Assembly (NCBI GenBank): GCA_023014485.1
Contig: JAJOZX010009426.1
Coordinates: 62,001 to 126,000 of the forward strand
DNA length: 64,000 nt
Direction: 5' to 3'
Origin: Bathynomus jamesi
Lineage: Eukaryota > Arthropoda > Malacostraca > Isopoda > Cirolanidae
Shown: one piece after another, positions 32,030 to 41,800 of the stretch
Numbering within the stretch: the first letter of the stretch is position 1
Layout: every line of letters starts with the position of its first letter
The notes under the pieces: model-generated
Databases searched by the model: none
The model's input: the letters and a program-made list of their open reading frames with translations, nothing else
Told to the model about the DNA's origin: nothing
Position numbers and translations under genes: made by a program

Positions 32030-32659
32030 TTATTTAATGACATTCTCACTTTGAGCACCACTACAAGTGGCATCACCATTATCTGTTCCTGTAGTATCGG
32101 TCTCTTTTCCAATCATAATTTCACTTCCATCCTCAACTTTATCTTGATGGACCAACTTCAAAAGATTATATTTGCAATATTTCGTCAAGTACTGTGGGAG
32201 AAGACCCAGACAACAGATATTTTTAAGAACATCAACATTCAGTACAAAATTGGGAGTTTTGTAATCAGCAAATGCCTCCAAGTTATATTCGCATATTATA
32301 TCGGATAAACTCTTTAAAATTATCTCCCTCTGCAGAGAATTATTGTTTCTGGTTCTAAACGCGATATAAAAACTTGTTTTATACTTAGGAAAGTGATCAA
32401 AAATTATTTCTTTAGATGCTTTCTCAATATCTTCTACGAATGCTTTGCAAGTTTTCTGAACTGGAACCATTCTTACTAGATGTTGCGTTCTTGCTTTCTT
32501 GTGCTCGAGTAAGTTATCCATTATTGCCAGGGATAACTCGACAGGATTTGGGATAGTTGTTGAAATGAAGATGCAGTTGTTAACTCGAACAGACATTTGT
32601 TGAAATCTGTTTCTGCCTTTGTAAGCTTTGTTTGATTTCTGAAGAGCTTCAACTTCATT
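32030..32659 (-). CDS. THUMPD1: THUMPD1/TAN1-like protein, last exon
   Basis: An open frame of 209 codons on the minus strand begins at 32659 directly after a good acceptor (TTTTTTCTAG) and ends with TAA at 32032-32030. It encodes RFQQMSVRVNNCIFIST, then HLVRMVPVQKTCKAFVEDI, YIAFRTRNNN, and the C-terminal DVLKNICCLGLLPQYL followed by KYNLLKLV. These match the THUMP domain order I know from THUMPD1/Tan1. THUMPD1/Tan1 is an RNA-binding adaptor for N4-acetylation of cytidine in tRNA by NAT10/Kre33. A low-complexity acidic tail ends the protein, as in relatives. No frame break is present. Upstream exons should lie at higher coordinates on this strand, but I find none among the transposons, so the intron is long or this exon is detached. 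Confidence 0.82.
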   Translation of the reverse strand, partial: NEVEALQKSNKAYKGRNRFQQMSVRVNNCIFISTTIPNPVELSLAIMDNLLEHKKARTQHLVRMVPVQKTCKAFVEDIEKASKEIIFDHFPKYKTSFYIAFRTRNNNSLQREIILKSLSDIICEYNLEAFADYKTPNFVLNVDVLKNICCLGLLPQYLTKYCKYNLLKLVHQDKVEDGSEIMIGKETDTTGTDNGDATCSGAQSENVIK

Positions 32660-33372
32660 CTAGAAAAAAGAAGTTATGCTTATTAAATTACGACCTAACG
32701 GAGAGGAAACTAAATGCAAAGTTTTGGACAAAGTAAAACAAAACTTACTTCATTTCCGAATTTTATGGGTACAAAAAGAAAAGAAGCTGGATGCGAATTT
32801 AACGAGAACTCAAAGGCTGGCCTAAGTATTTACATCTACATAATTCACTAAAGCTATGTACAATGCAGTGTATGGCAAAGGCTTAAAACTGAAACCGAGA
32901 ATTATTGGAGTAAATTCTCTTCTATTCGTTACCCCATATTTTCCTCTTGTTCACCTTCAAAAGAGGATAAATTTATAACACCATTTCTTAGTTTTGCTTG
33001 AATAATTTTCCAGGAAATTATTTAACCCTTTAATGCCCAGTGTGTGAAATTTTCATCGTTAACTTTGGAAGCAATTTTAGACCTTCCAGTTCCCAATGTG
33101 TGAAATTTAACCCATTTCGTATTTTATTAATTATGAACAATAAAACTTTGTAAAATATATTTTTCAGTTATTTTGGGTCCAATTAAACGATTTTTATATC
33201 CCAATTTGTTTTTTTACTTTTCGACTTAATTTGGGTATGAAAGGGTTAAGGAAGGTTTAAAAAAAAATGGTATGATTATAGTGTACCTTACAAAAAGTTT
33301 AATCATAAAAACAGTATTACCCTCTCCTACCATTTAAATTTTAAATCCCTCCCAAACTTACGTAACCCTTCA
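32660..33372. other. Intron-like AT-rich DNA upstream of the THUMPD1 exon
   Basis: No coding block. Two imperfect direct repeats of a CCAGTGTGTGAAATTT-like sequence lie near 33038 and 33096, with TTAACCC-type motifs on either side. Nothing else is recognised. Confidence 0.4.
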
Positions 33373-34750
33373 TTAGTCGCGTGGGGTCAATATGACCCGA
33401 CGCAATGCAAGAAACAATGTTGTATCTTTCAATGCAATTAATGAATGAGTGAAATAGCAGTGCTTCACCGGCGCTTCGACTGCCGAGGAGAACACAAGGA
33501 AGAGGGGTCGACCGCAGGTCGATCCTAAACCGTCGTTCGAACTCTCACAAAGATAGTGTGAGTGGAATACGGGAGGAGCAGCTAAAGAAGTAGAGAAAAG
33601 GCAATAGAAACAGCAAAGGGAGGAAGAAATCATACCCGAGCCACGTTAAACAGAGAGTAAGAGGCTAGCCAAACGAAGAAAGGAGAAAAGGGTGTCATTC
33701 GGTACAGGAGTGGAGCCACCCAACAAAAAGAGTAAGAGTGGAGCCTGAAAGGCAAAAAGAAACAGAGCGAGTAATAGCAAAGGCAAGCCAAATTAATGGT
33801 AGATGTGAAACAGAGAAGTGTCGCAAAGCCATAAGGGGGCTACAGCCCCCGTCATAAGATGCCCATGGGTGAGGCAAGTATGACCAATACACAGGCAGAC
33901 TCAAAGCGTCGATCACGCTTACAAGAGGAAGGCCACTGACAAATCGAGAGCTTCAAGGTCCTCAGGAAATTCCTGGACACATCTTCCCACTGGCGTTGCC
34001 ACCGGCGAAGGAGTGCATCTCAGAAAATCCACGTGAAGTTCGAAGCGGGAGAGGTGTGTTAGGGTCGAAAGGCAGAGATGACACCTCCCTCGCCGCAGCA
34101 TCCGCGCGTTCGTTCCCCGGAACACCGACGTGGAAGGTACCCAACAAAAAGGCGATCAACTTACGGCGTGATGAAAGGAGGACAAGCCAGTCCTGGATCT
34201 GTCACACCAGCAGATGGGGGGAGAGACGAGAGATGACAGGGCCTCTAGAGCATTACGGGAGTCAAAATAAGTGACAAAAGACGTAGAGGAGAGTTGAAAG
34301 AAATCGAAGGGCAAAGAGAATAGCCGAGAATTCCGCCGTAAAGATGGAAGCCGCTGGGGAAAGGGATAGCCATTTAATTACTGACGGGAAGACTGCTGCG
34401 CAACCCACTCCAAGGGGCGAGCGAGAGTAGTCAGTGAACACAGGGATAGAATCAGAACGGAATACAAACAATTGTCGGAGGGCGAAAGGGTGGAGCTGTG
34501 ACTTTGGTGCAGTAGAGAGGAAAGAGCAGATACGAAGTGGAGGAAGGGAGGTAGAGGGAGGAGAGGAAAGCACTCACCCGTCCACCCCTGAAGAAGACAG
34601 GACAGTGGCCACCCGAAGACCATACGGTCGAACCAAGTGACGACGACGATCAAAGTAATTTGAAGTAGAAGGACCGAAGAGGAAGAGGGATTTGAAGAAA
34701 AAGTACCGAACGCGAAAGAGGTATTTTAAGCGCTCACGTGACTCCAAGGA
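33373..34750 (-). pseudogene. LINE C-terminus with RNase H domain
   Basis: The minus strand from about 34573 encodes an RNase H1-type domain: FTDYSRSPLGVGCAAVFP (near 34450; the first Asp is present), SIFTAEFSAILFALRFL (near 34330; Glu), then GVPGNERADAAAREV near 34125-34075 (the last Asp and preceding conserved His/Gly region). A C-terminal segment in another frame (LTHGHLM-like, 33870-33830) follows, as in R1/I/LOA-type LINEs where RNase H lies after RT. The RT itself is absent or lost to the right. Sequence 33373-33690 is probably 3' UTR. Several frame breaks show it is dead. Confidence 0.65.
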
Positions 34751-35477
34751 ATAGCAAGGGGTTGACTATCGCAACAAAGATATACAAGGCCCTCAAAGAC
34801 ACTGAATTACAAACCAAACTTGCCATGATAGGATTTGATGGGATTAATACAATGACTGGTTCAAATGGTAGAGCCATCAGATGACTGAAAGAACTGCTTG
34901 CTAGAACCTTTGCAGTGGAGTATTTGCCTACTACACTGTAATAAGCTCCCCCTTCATCACGTCTTTGTTACTCTGGATGGAACAACAAAGAGCCTAGACT
35001 CGTTTTCAGGAAAGATAGGAGTTGAACTTGGTGGAAATGTATCTCAATGGGATGTGATTTCATTCAAGCCAATTAGGAATTCAAAATTTACAATTATTTC
35101 TAACGAAGTACTGGAGGACCTCAGCACTGATCAGTATTATGCTTACAGAATCTGTATGACTGTTATGCTTGGCTGTGTTGATCTTGATTTGAGCTTCTTA
35201 AAGTTGGACTGATCTGTCATTGAAGGTGGTTGACTGGCATGTAGAATCCTCAGATTTTATACATCTCAAAGGAAGCCTTCCAAAGTTCTGGTCACACTTG
35301 CACAGTTTTGTATCTTGGTCTATTTTCCAAGTTGGTTCCAGATCAAGAAGTAGTATCGATGCACAGATGGTGCTAAGAACTTTTATGATATGGTCCAAAG
35401 GATCCTGAAATTTCCTCAAGGCAGGGAGCTATCTGTATTCTGTAAAAACCCTCTACCAAAATGCATACTATGCTCAC

Positions 35478-37181
35478 TAGGGTTTCTCATTTCCCGGCCT
35501 TTTGCTTATCCCGGGATTCCGGGATAAAAATGATTCCCTTCCCGGGATCCCGGGAAATCCCGGGATATAATTAATTATATTTAAAATATATTATAAAATA
35601 AATTAACCAACAAAAGAGGTGGTATAATTATTTTTTTTTTTTTTTATAGTCATTTAATAAGTTCTGCAATCTCCATGATGGGCAAAATAAAATAATATTG
35701 CTGTGAAAAATATGTATTAAAAAAATACTTTTGAATTACATAGAAAATTTTCACAAATAAAAAAATTGCTCCGTTTCATTGAAAACTTAATGAATACAAC
35801 GAAAAAAAATTGCCTTTGAATTACTTAGAAAATTTAAAGAAAAAATAAAAATTACCTTCAAATTGCAAAGAACTTCAATGAATTCAACCAAAAAAATTAT
35901 CACTGTGAATTTTTATAGTACGATTTCAAAAAACAAAGATGGTCAATACTTCGATCACTCAATCTTGTTCTCATTTTAGTCACGAAAAGTCCTGCTGCTG
36001 AGAATGCCCTTTCCGATTCTATTGACGTGGGTGGAATCGTCTTTAATGCATTCAAGAGAAGAGAGATGTTCTGCGTTTTTTCGCCCGTAGCCTCGAAGAT
36101 CTCTAGTTCCTTTTTAAGGTGCTTTGCAGCGCTTGCTTTGCTGTCTAGTGTTCTTGATTTCTCTACCTCGGCTGCTTTAATAGCTGCATCAAGCCTTTCA
36201 GCTAGAGTCATCGAAGATGACTGAGGGACAGCTGATTCTTGCACATCATTATCTTCATCTGTCTCACTAGAGGTAGAATCAGCAGGTACTCCAAAAAGGC
36301 GATCTAACATCTGCTTTGCTGATGAAATTAACATAGACTTGGTTGGTAAGGCTGGCAAACTTCTGTCACTTGCGAAAGTTGCGACCTTTTTATAATTCTT
36401 TCCACTATTGAGGTATTGTATGAGGCCAGTCAAGTTCTCATTTCTTCTCTCTGTTATGCGTCGAATGAACGACTCCTTTAGTTTTTTTGAAAAAGGTGTG
36501 TTTAGTTGATTTAGTTCGTTCAAAATGAAAGAAAAAAACACCTTCTGATGAAAGTAAAGTCGATTCTCTGTTGCCCAGCTTTTCTGCTCCAACTTTTAAT
36601 GGCTCCAGCGATGCCACAATGTCACGAATTACAGCAACTTCTTGTTTGTCAAGGTCAAAATTGTCCATATCTTTATTGCAGTCGATGAGAGCTTTCGATA
36701 CGGATGACCTTATTTTGATAAATCGCTCCAGCATGGCTAAAAGACTATTCCATCTGGTTTTGGAATCCAGCAATAGATGCAAACTTTTTCCTTGTTCCTG
36801 TTGAACATATCCTTGTAAGATGTTATTCTTTAAAGGTGATTTGCGAAATTTTTTTGCTATTTTTCTGACTTTATTGATGATTTGAGACACGTTGATTTCT
36901 TTACCTACAGTGTCGTGCGATCCAAATGAAATATCTATCTCGAACGGATCCTCATCAAAGCGCTCACACAAAACACTTTCAAAATCAATACTATGATTGA
37001 AATCTTCTCCATCTTCATCTATGTTGTCATTATGTTCGTCATCTTCAGTTTGAATTTCTTCAGAAAGAGTGATTGCAATATCCCGGGATTTCCCGGGACA
37101 GGGAGAATTTCCCGGGAAATTTAAATTAGCTAAAAATCTACCGGGATCCCGGGATCCCGGGATCCCGGTAAAGAAACCCTA
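35478..37181 (-). mobile_element. hAT transposon, internally reduced, perfect 8-bp TSD
   Basis: Ends are TAGGGTTTCT at 35478 and its complement at 37172-37181. The octamer ATGCTCAC is duplicated exactly at 35470-35477 and 37182-37189. Subterminal DNA on both sides is packed with CCCGGGATCCCGGGA-type repeats (about 35502-35575 and 37080-37170), likely transposase-binding sites by analogy with other hAT elements. It lies inside copy D and is the younger of the two. Confidence 0.9.
35900..37075 (-). pseudogene. hAT transposase, C-terminal two-thirds, frameshifted
   Basis: The minus strand from about 37075 encodes an acidic stretch, KVRKIAKKFRKSP near 36880, SKTRWNSLLAMLERF near 36750 (the RW motif of hAT), and LEPLKVGAEKLG near 36600. 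A frame change in the A/T run near 36531-36540 leads to the second part, which contains SIESERAFSAAG and TKMRTRLSD near 35975-35935 (hAT C-terminal dimerisation block) and stops at 35900. The N-terminal BED finger and the first catalytic Asp region are missing, so the element is non-autonomous even without the frameshift. Confidence 0.82.
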
Positions 37182-37979
37182 ATGCTCACCCTGAGAACGT
37201 ATTAATTGCCATGCTTGCTAATTCAGACCCACAAATCCCCAACATCGCAGTTTACAAGGTATTTTGGTCAGAGGGAATGAATCAGTTGAAACAGTGATAG
37301 ACAATGACTTCGAAGGTGGTGACCTGATAATTGATTCAGATGAAGATATTGAAGTCCCAGAGTTACAGTCTGACTTCAGTGTTGTGCGAGATGGTAGTGT
37401 CAGGAGATTCATGGTGCCTAAAATCAATAACGAAGCTTGAGGGTATCTCAAAATAATAAACTTAAATTCACCTGACATTCATGAACCCCTATCATAGCAT
37501 CTCTAACCAACGTAGAAGTCATAAACATAAGGAAACACAAACTCAACCAGCCTTGTCATGATCAGGCTGTAGAGAGGCACATTAAACTTGTAACAGAGGC
37601 TTTCTCAACTGTGGCAGGATTTGAACGTCATGATGGCATTATTCGACAAAAGATAAAATCAAGAAAACTGATGAAAGTGTTCAATACAAAAATACAATAT
37701 TCTGAAGCTGTTTAGATGATTATTTTTTATTACTTTGTTTAATGAGTGATAGATTGAATGTGTGTTATATGAATGTGTAATAATGAAAATTGCAACTCTT
37801 GGCCAGAAATAATGTAAGTAAGGATTTTTTTATGCATTATTGAGCCTGCAGCCCTCTGCAAATGTTTTAATCTGCTTCAGAGGTAAAAAATACATTATAA
37901 ACAGTTTTTAAATTGTCTTTCTATCATGTCCAGAACCCAAGATAGGTTGCTGGGTTCAAATTTTGGTCCCATGCACATA

Positions 37980-38192
37980 CCGTAAGATCGGGTAACTGGG
38001 CACCTGCAGGGATAACTGGGCTCTACTAAGTTTAAGATAAATTTTGTTATATAAACGCATGAATTATTTCCTTAAATTGTAGGTACCTACCTATGCAAAG
38101 GTACCTAAAATTTATGGAAAAAATAACGAATTTTACCTTAAAATTAGTAGGGCCCAGTTACCCCTGCAGGTGCCCAGTACCCCATCTTACGG
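37980..38192. mobile_element. 213-bp MITE with TA duplication
   Basis: Long terminal inverted repeats of about 45 bases (starting CCGTAAGATCGGGTAACTGG at 37980 and ending with the near complement at 38192) are flanked by TA on both sides (37978-37979, 38193-38194). No coding capacity. The TA target points to the Tc1/mariner group. Confidence 0.85.
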
Positions 38193-38344
38193 TACAATTT
38201 GTATAAATTGGCCAGTAGCCGTCACAGTTTTGTATGCAACCACCCAAAATCAGTTTTGAAGTTTAATCCTGGACAAAAGACAACTATCTAGAGTCTAGAC
38301 CCCCTCAATTTTCATCCTGGCACTTGATTTTTTCACTCCACCCT

Positions 38345-38853
38345 TGTTATTTTTATTTATTTGTCGGGTTCAAAATCCCAGCTGAGCCGTGAACGGCCAA
38401 ATTCTAAAGGGCCAGTTCTATCTGAAGCCCAAGTTAAGCTAAATTAAAACTTACGGATTTGAGATCCTATTAGGTCCTACCTCAGGGTAACCTCAGGGTT
38501 GCTGACTCGATGCGGGCCTACCTTAGACCTTAGTTACATGAATTTTAATCTAAACAAAAAGGGTACTATTTATGGTCTTCTTTCTCAACCTTGCAACAAC
38601 AACGCAACCTGGACTATTGCACGGTGCAACAATCTTGTATCTAAACAACCAAACTGAATTGCAAGAGAGCTCTCTACAAGACCACACCCTGTACGTACGA
38701 CATCCCACAAACGAGTAGAAAGAACGCGCAGCACCCCAAAATGATGCCAACAGTGTGACCAAACAATGATGCCACAAGAGCTCAAAAATGCTAGCTCTAA
38801 ATTAAGTTAATTTTTCACTAACCTTACAATTATGAGATGGATATATATACACA
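38345..38853 (-). repeat. BEL LTR 1 (3' LTR of copy 1, left edge of array)
   Basis: On the minus strand it starts TGTGTATATA after AAGG and ends AATAAAAATAACA, giving TG...CA ends. The left edge at 38345 is certain, because similarity among the four LTRs stops there and unrelated DNA follows. The right edge is inferred from TG/CA ends and from where the orphan scrap at 1746-1818 stops. AATAAATAAA near the 3' end can serve as poly(A) signal. Confidence 0.75.
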
Positions 38854-38893
38854 CCTTAACTTAATATATACAAGCAATGCTGCATCAATCAGC

Positions 38894-41800
38894 TTAGTCA
38901 TCATATCGCCTTGGGACAATAATGGTTCTTCCTCTTCTAGATTTTCTAACACTCCCCACCGAAGAGGCATTGTTGTCGTTACCTTCCGCAAGGTTAGCCA
39001 AGCCTTCTCCATGAGGCTGTAACTCAAATGTTTCATCTTGACTATCTGTGTTTTTGCTGATTTCTAAAGCATAGAGTTTTTGTATAGGTCTCTTTAACTT
39101 TCCTCCTGAAGTCTTTACCAGTGCAGACCTAACTAAATTGTCTTTGCCAACAAACAACTCTTCAATTATGCCAAGCTTCCAGCATTGCCTTGGTCTTTCA
39201 TCCCCAATCATTACCACTTCTCCCACCTTGATACAATTTGCATTGGAGCCCTTTACCTTGCCTGATGGGTAATAATTGAGTTCTGGCAAGTATTCCATCT
39301 GCCACCTCTTCCATAACTGACCTTGTAGCTCTTCAAGGTACCTGAACCGTCTGGTTAACTCTCCTTGAGTGCTCTGGATAGGCTGCAAGTCTTCTGGCAC
39401 ACTGGGGTTTGATGTTAATCGTTTACCACAAAGAAAATGATTTGGTGTCAATGGCTCTGCATCCTGCATACTGTTGTAAACAAAAGTGATAGGCCTACTG
39501 TTCACCATTGCTTCTACTTCACATAAAACAGTAGAGAATTCTTCTTTGCTCAAATGAGCATTAGCTAAAAGTTTCTTTAATGGACACTTTACACTTCTCA
39601 CTAGCCTTTCCCAAAATCCTCCCCACCATGGTGCTCTCTCAACAATAAACTCCCACTGTACCCCTTGGTGTGAAAAGTAGGATTGGAATCCTTCCTCTTT
39701 TAGCAAGGACCAAATTTCTTGGAGTTCCTTTGCAGCCTTTTTGAAGGTTTTTGCATTATCCGATATGATTTTATTTGGGAAACCCCTTCTGTTCACAAAC
39801 CTTTTAAAGGCCAAAAGAAATACATCACTACTTAAGTTGCTTACCAACTCCAAATGGATTGCTCTGGTGGTAGCACAGGTGAAAAGACATATATAACCTT
39901 TGTTAGACTCCCCTCGCTCATACACATAGACTGGCCCTGCAAAGTCTACTCCCACTACATCAAATGGGGCAGTATAGACACACCGTTCTCTTGGAAGTGG
40001 AGCCACCTTTTCATAATAAGGCTTTGCACTCCAACGCTTGCAAACCACACATTTATGCGAGACTTTTTTTACTACTTGTCTAATTTTGGGAATCCAAAAT
40101 TGTTGTCTAATCTCTATTATCACTTCTCTAACTCCCGCATGTAACAGCTTATGATGAGTATCCAGGATCAAAAGGTCCACAAAGTGCCCCCCAGAAGGTA
40201 GCAAAATTGGATGTCTTTTCTCCTCTGGAAGCCCAGAAAACTGTAGTCTACTCCTACTCTCAATAAATCCTGATCCAAAAACACATCCAAACCCTTGAGC
40301 GCAGAATGTGTTGGTAGAACCTGTAATGGATGGCTGGTGAGCAATTCTCTCTCTTCACCAAATTTTTCCTTCTGCATATATACCACCCAGTATTTCCTGG
40401 CTTGCTGAATCTCATTACTGTTCAGAATTCCTTCCCTTCTTGTTTCTCCCTTAATGTTGTTGGTAAATCTATATACCCATGCTGTCACTCTTAACAATCT
40501 TTTCAGACTGCTAATGTTCTCAAGCTTCAATATGGGGTCCTGCTGCATAACTTGACAACTGTTCACAGCGCATTTTCTCACCTCACTCACCCATGCTTCT
40601 TCAGCCTGGCATTCTCCTACAATAGGCTGATTGGAAGGCCAGTTTTCACTTCCAAGTTTTAGCCACTCTGGCCCATTCCACCACAAACTTGACTGTGAAA
40701 GATCTTTCACTGAAATTCCTCGGGTTGGTAAATCAGCGGGGTTTTGGATGCCTGGACAATGCTTCCATTGCTTGGGATCTGTGTGCGCTTGAATTTCCTC
40801 CACCCTATTGGCAACAAATGGTTTCCATTTCCTTGCCTGACTTCTTAACCAGTGCCAAACTATAGTGGAGTCTGTCCAATAATAGCTTGGAATTTCATAG
40901 AGGGCCAAAGACTTTCGCACTGTAATTGCAAGCCGACTAGCAATAACGGCACCCATCAATTCCAACCTTGGAACAGAAAGCCTTTTCAAAGGTGCTACTC
41001 TACTCTTTGCAGCAACCAACCTGCAACTTACTTCCTCTTGCAATGCGCCTCTTATATAAATACAAGTTGCATAGGCTTCCTCACTTGCATCACAAAAGAT
41101 GTGCAGCTCCAAATTGTCTGGACTATTGTTCAACTCTCCAAAGTACCATCTTGGGATTTCAATGTCTCCAAGATGTGCCAATTCTTTGAACCAATATTTC
41201 CACCTTGTCTCATTCTCAGCCAGCTCTACTAAAGATTTCCCATTGAAGGTAAACAAATCATCATCTTGCTGCCAAACAATGCCTAGCACCTTTGCATCTA
41301 TTGCCCACAACTCCTTAATACCAGAATCCTCAATACTTTCTGCTGCATCAGGTACTACACAGGAATGACTCATAAACTCTTGTAATTGCGAATGATTGGT
41401 CTGCCATTTTCTAAGCTCCATGCCAGCCTCCCTCATTATAGCTCTAGCCTCCATGAATATCTGTTTAGCCATTTCTGTATTATCCACGGAACACAGCAAA
41501 TCATCAACATAAAAATTTTTCCTTATGTGTTCAATAGTGTTAGGATAGACTTCAGAATATTTCTTAAAATGGTACTGCATAGTAGCTGCCAACAGAAATG
41601 GACTAGAGCTGAGGCCAAACAACACTGACTTCATTCTATATGCTTGAACCTTAGGTTCATTTTCCAACAAGTCTTTCGTATCCACCCACAGATACCTTAC
41701 TGCATCTCTGTCCTCTGGTTTTAACTTTATCCGCAAAAAGGCTTGCTTCACATCTGCAGTCAATGCTACTCTACCAAACCTGAATCTCAGTAACAAGGAA

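Larger units (their letters stand above)
34755..37715 (+). pseudogene. Copy D: member of the copy A family, split by hAT
   Basis: The left part (34755-35469) starts with KIYKALKD, has GFDGINTMTG (Asp block near 34830), C-x2-H in CLLHCNKLPLHH near 34925, LEDLSTDQYY near 35110, and WSIFQVGSR near 35320, in several frames. The right part resumes after the hAT with PENVLIAMLANSD near 37190, EDIEVPELQSDF near 37335, and a C-terminal VERHIKLVTEAFSTVAG block near 37570, ending near 37715. Removing the 1.7-kb hAT and one target duplication places YYAH directly before PENV, as in copy A. The sequence is diverged from A and C and has many stops. Confidence 0.65.

Noticed and set aside
33996..34274. Plus-strand basic protein
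   Set aside because: Shadow of the RNase H domain on the minus strand, which has recognisable motifs.
38345..38893. Envelope gene 3' of BEL pol
   Set aside because: Only short frames lie between the pol stop and the LTR end; no signal peptide or membrane segment.
39854..41628. Plus-strand frames inside the BEL copies (repeated in every unit)
   Set aside because: They are antisense shadows of gag-pol; their repetition simply follows the tandem array.
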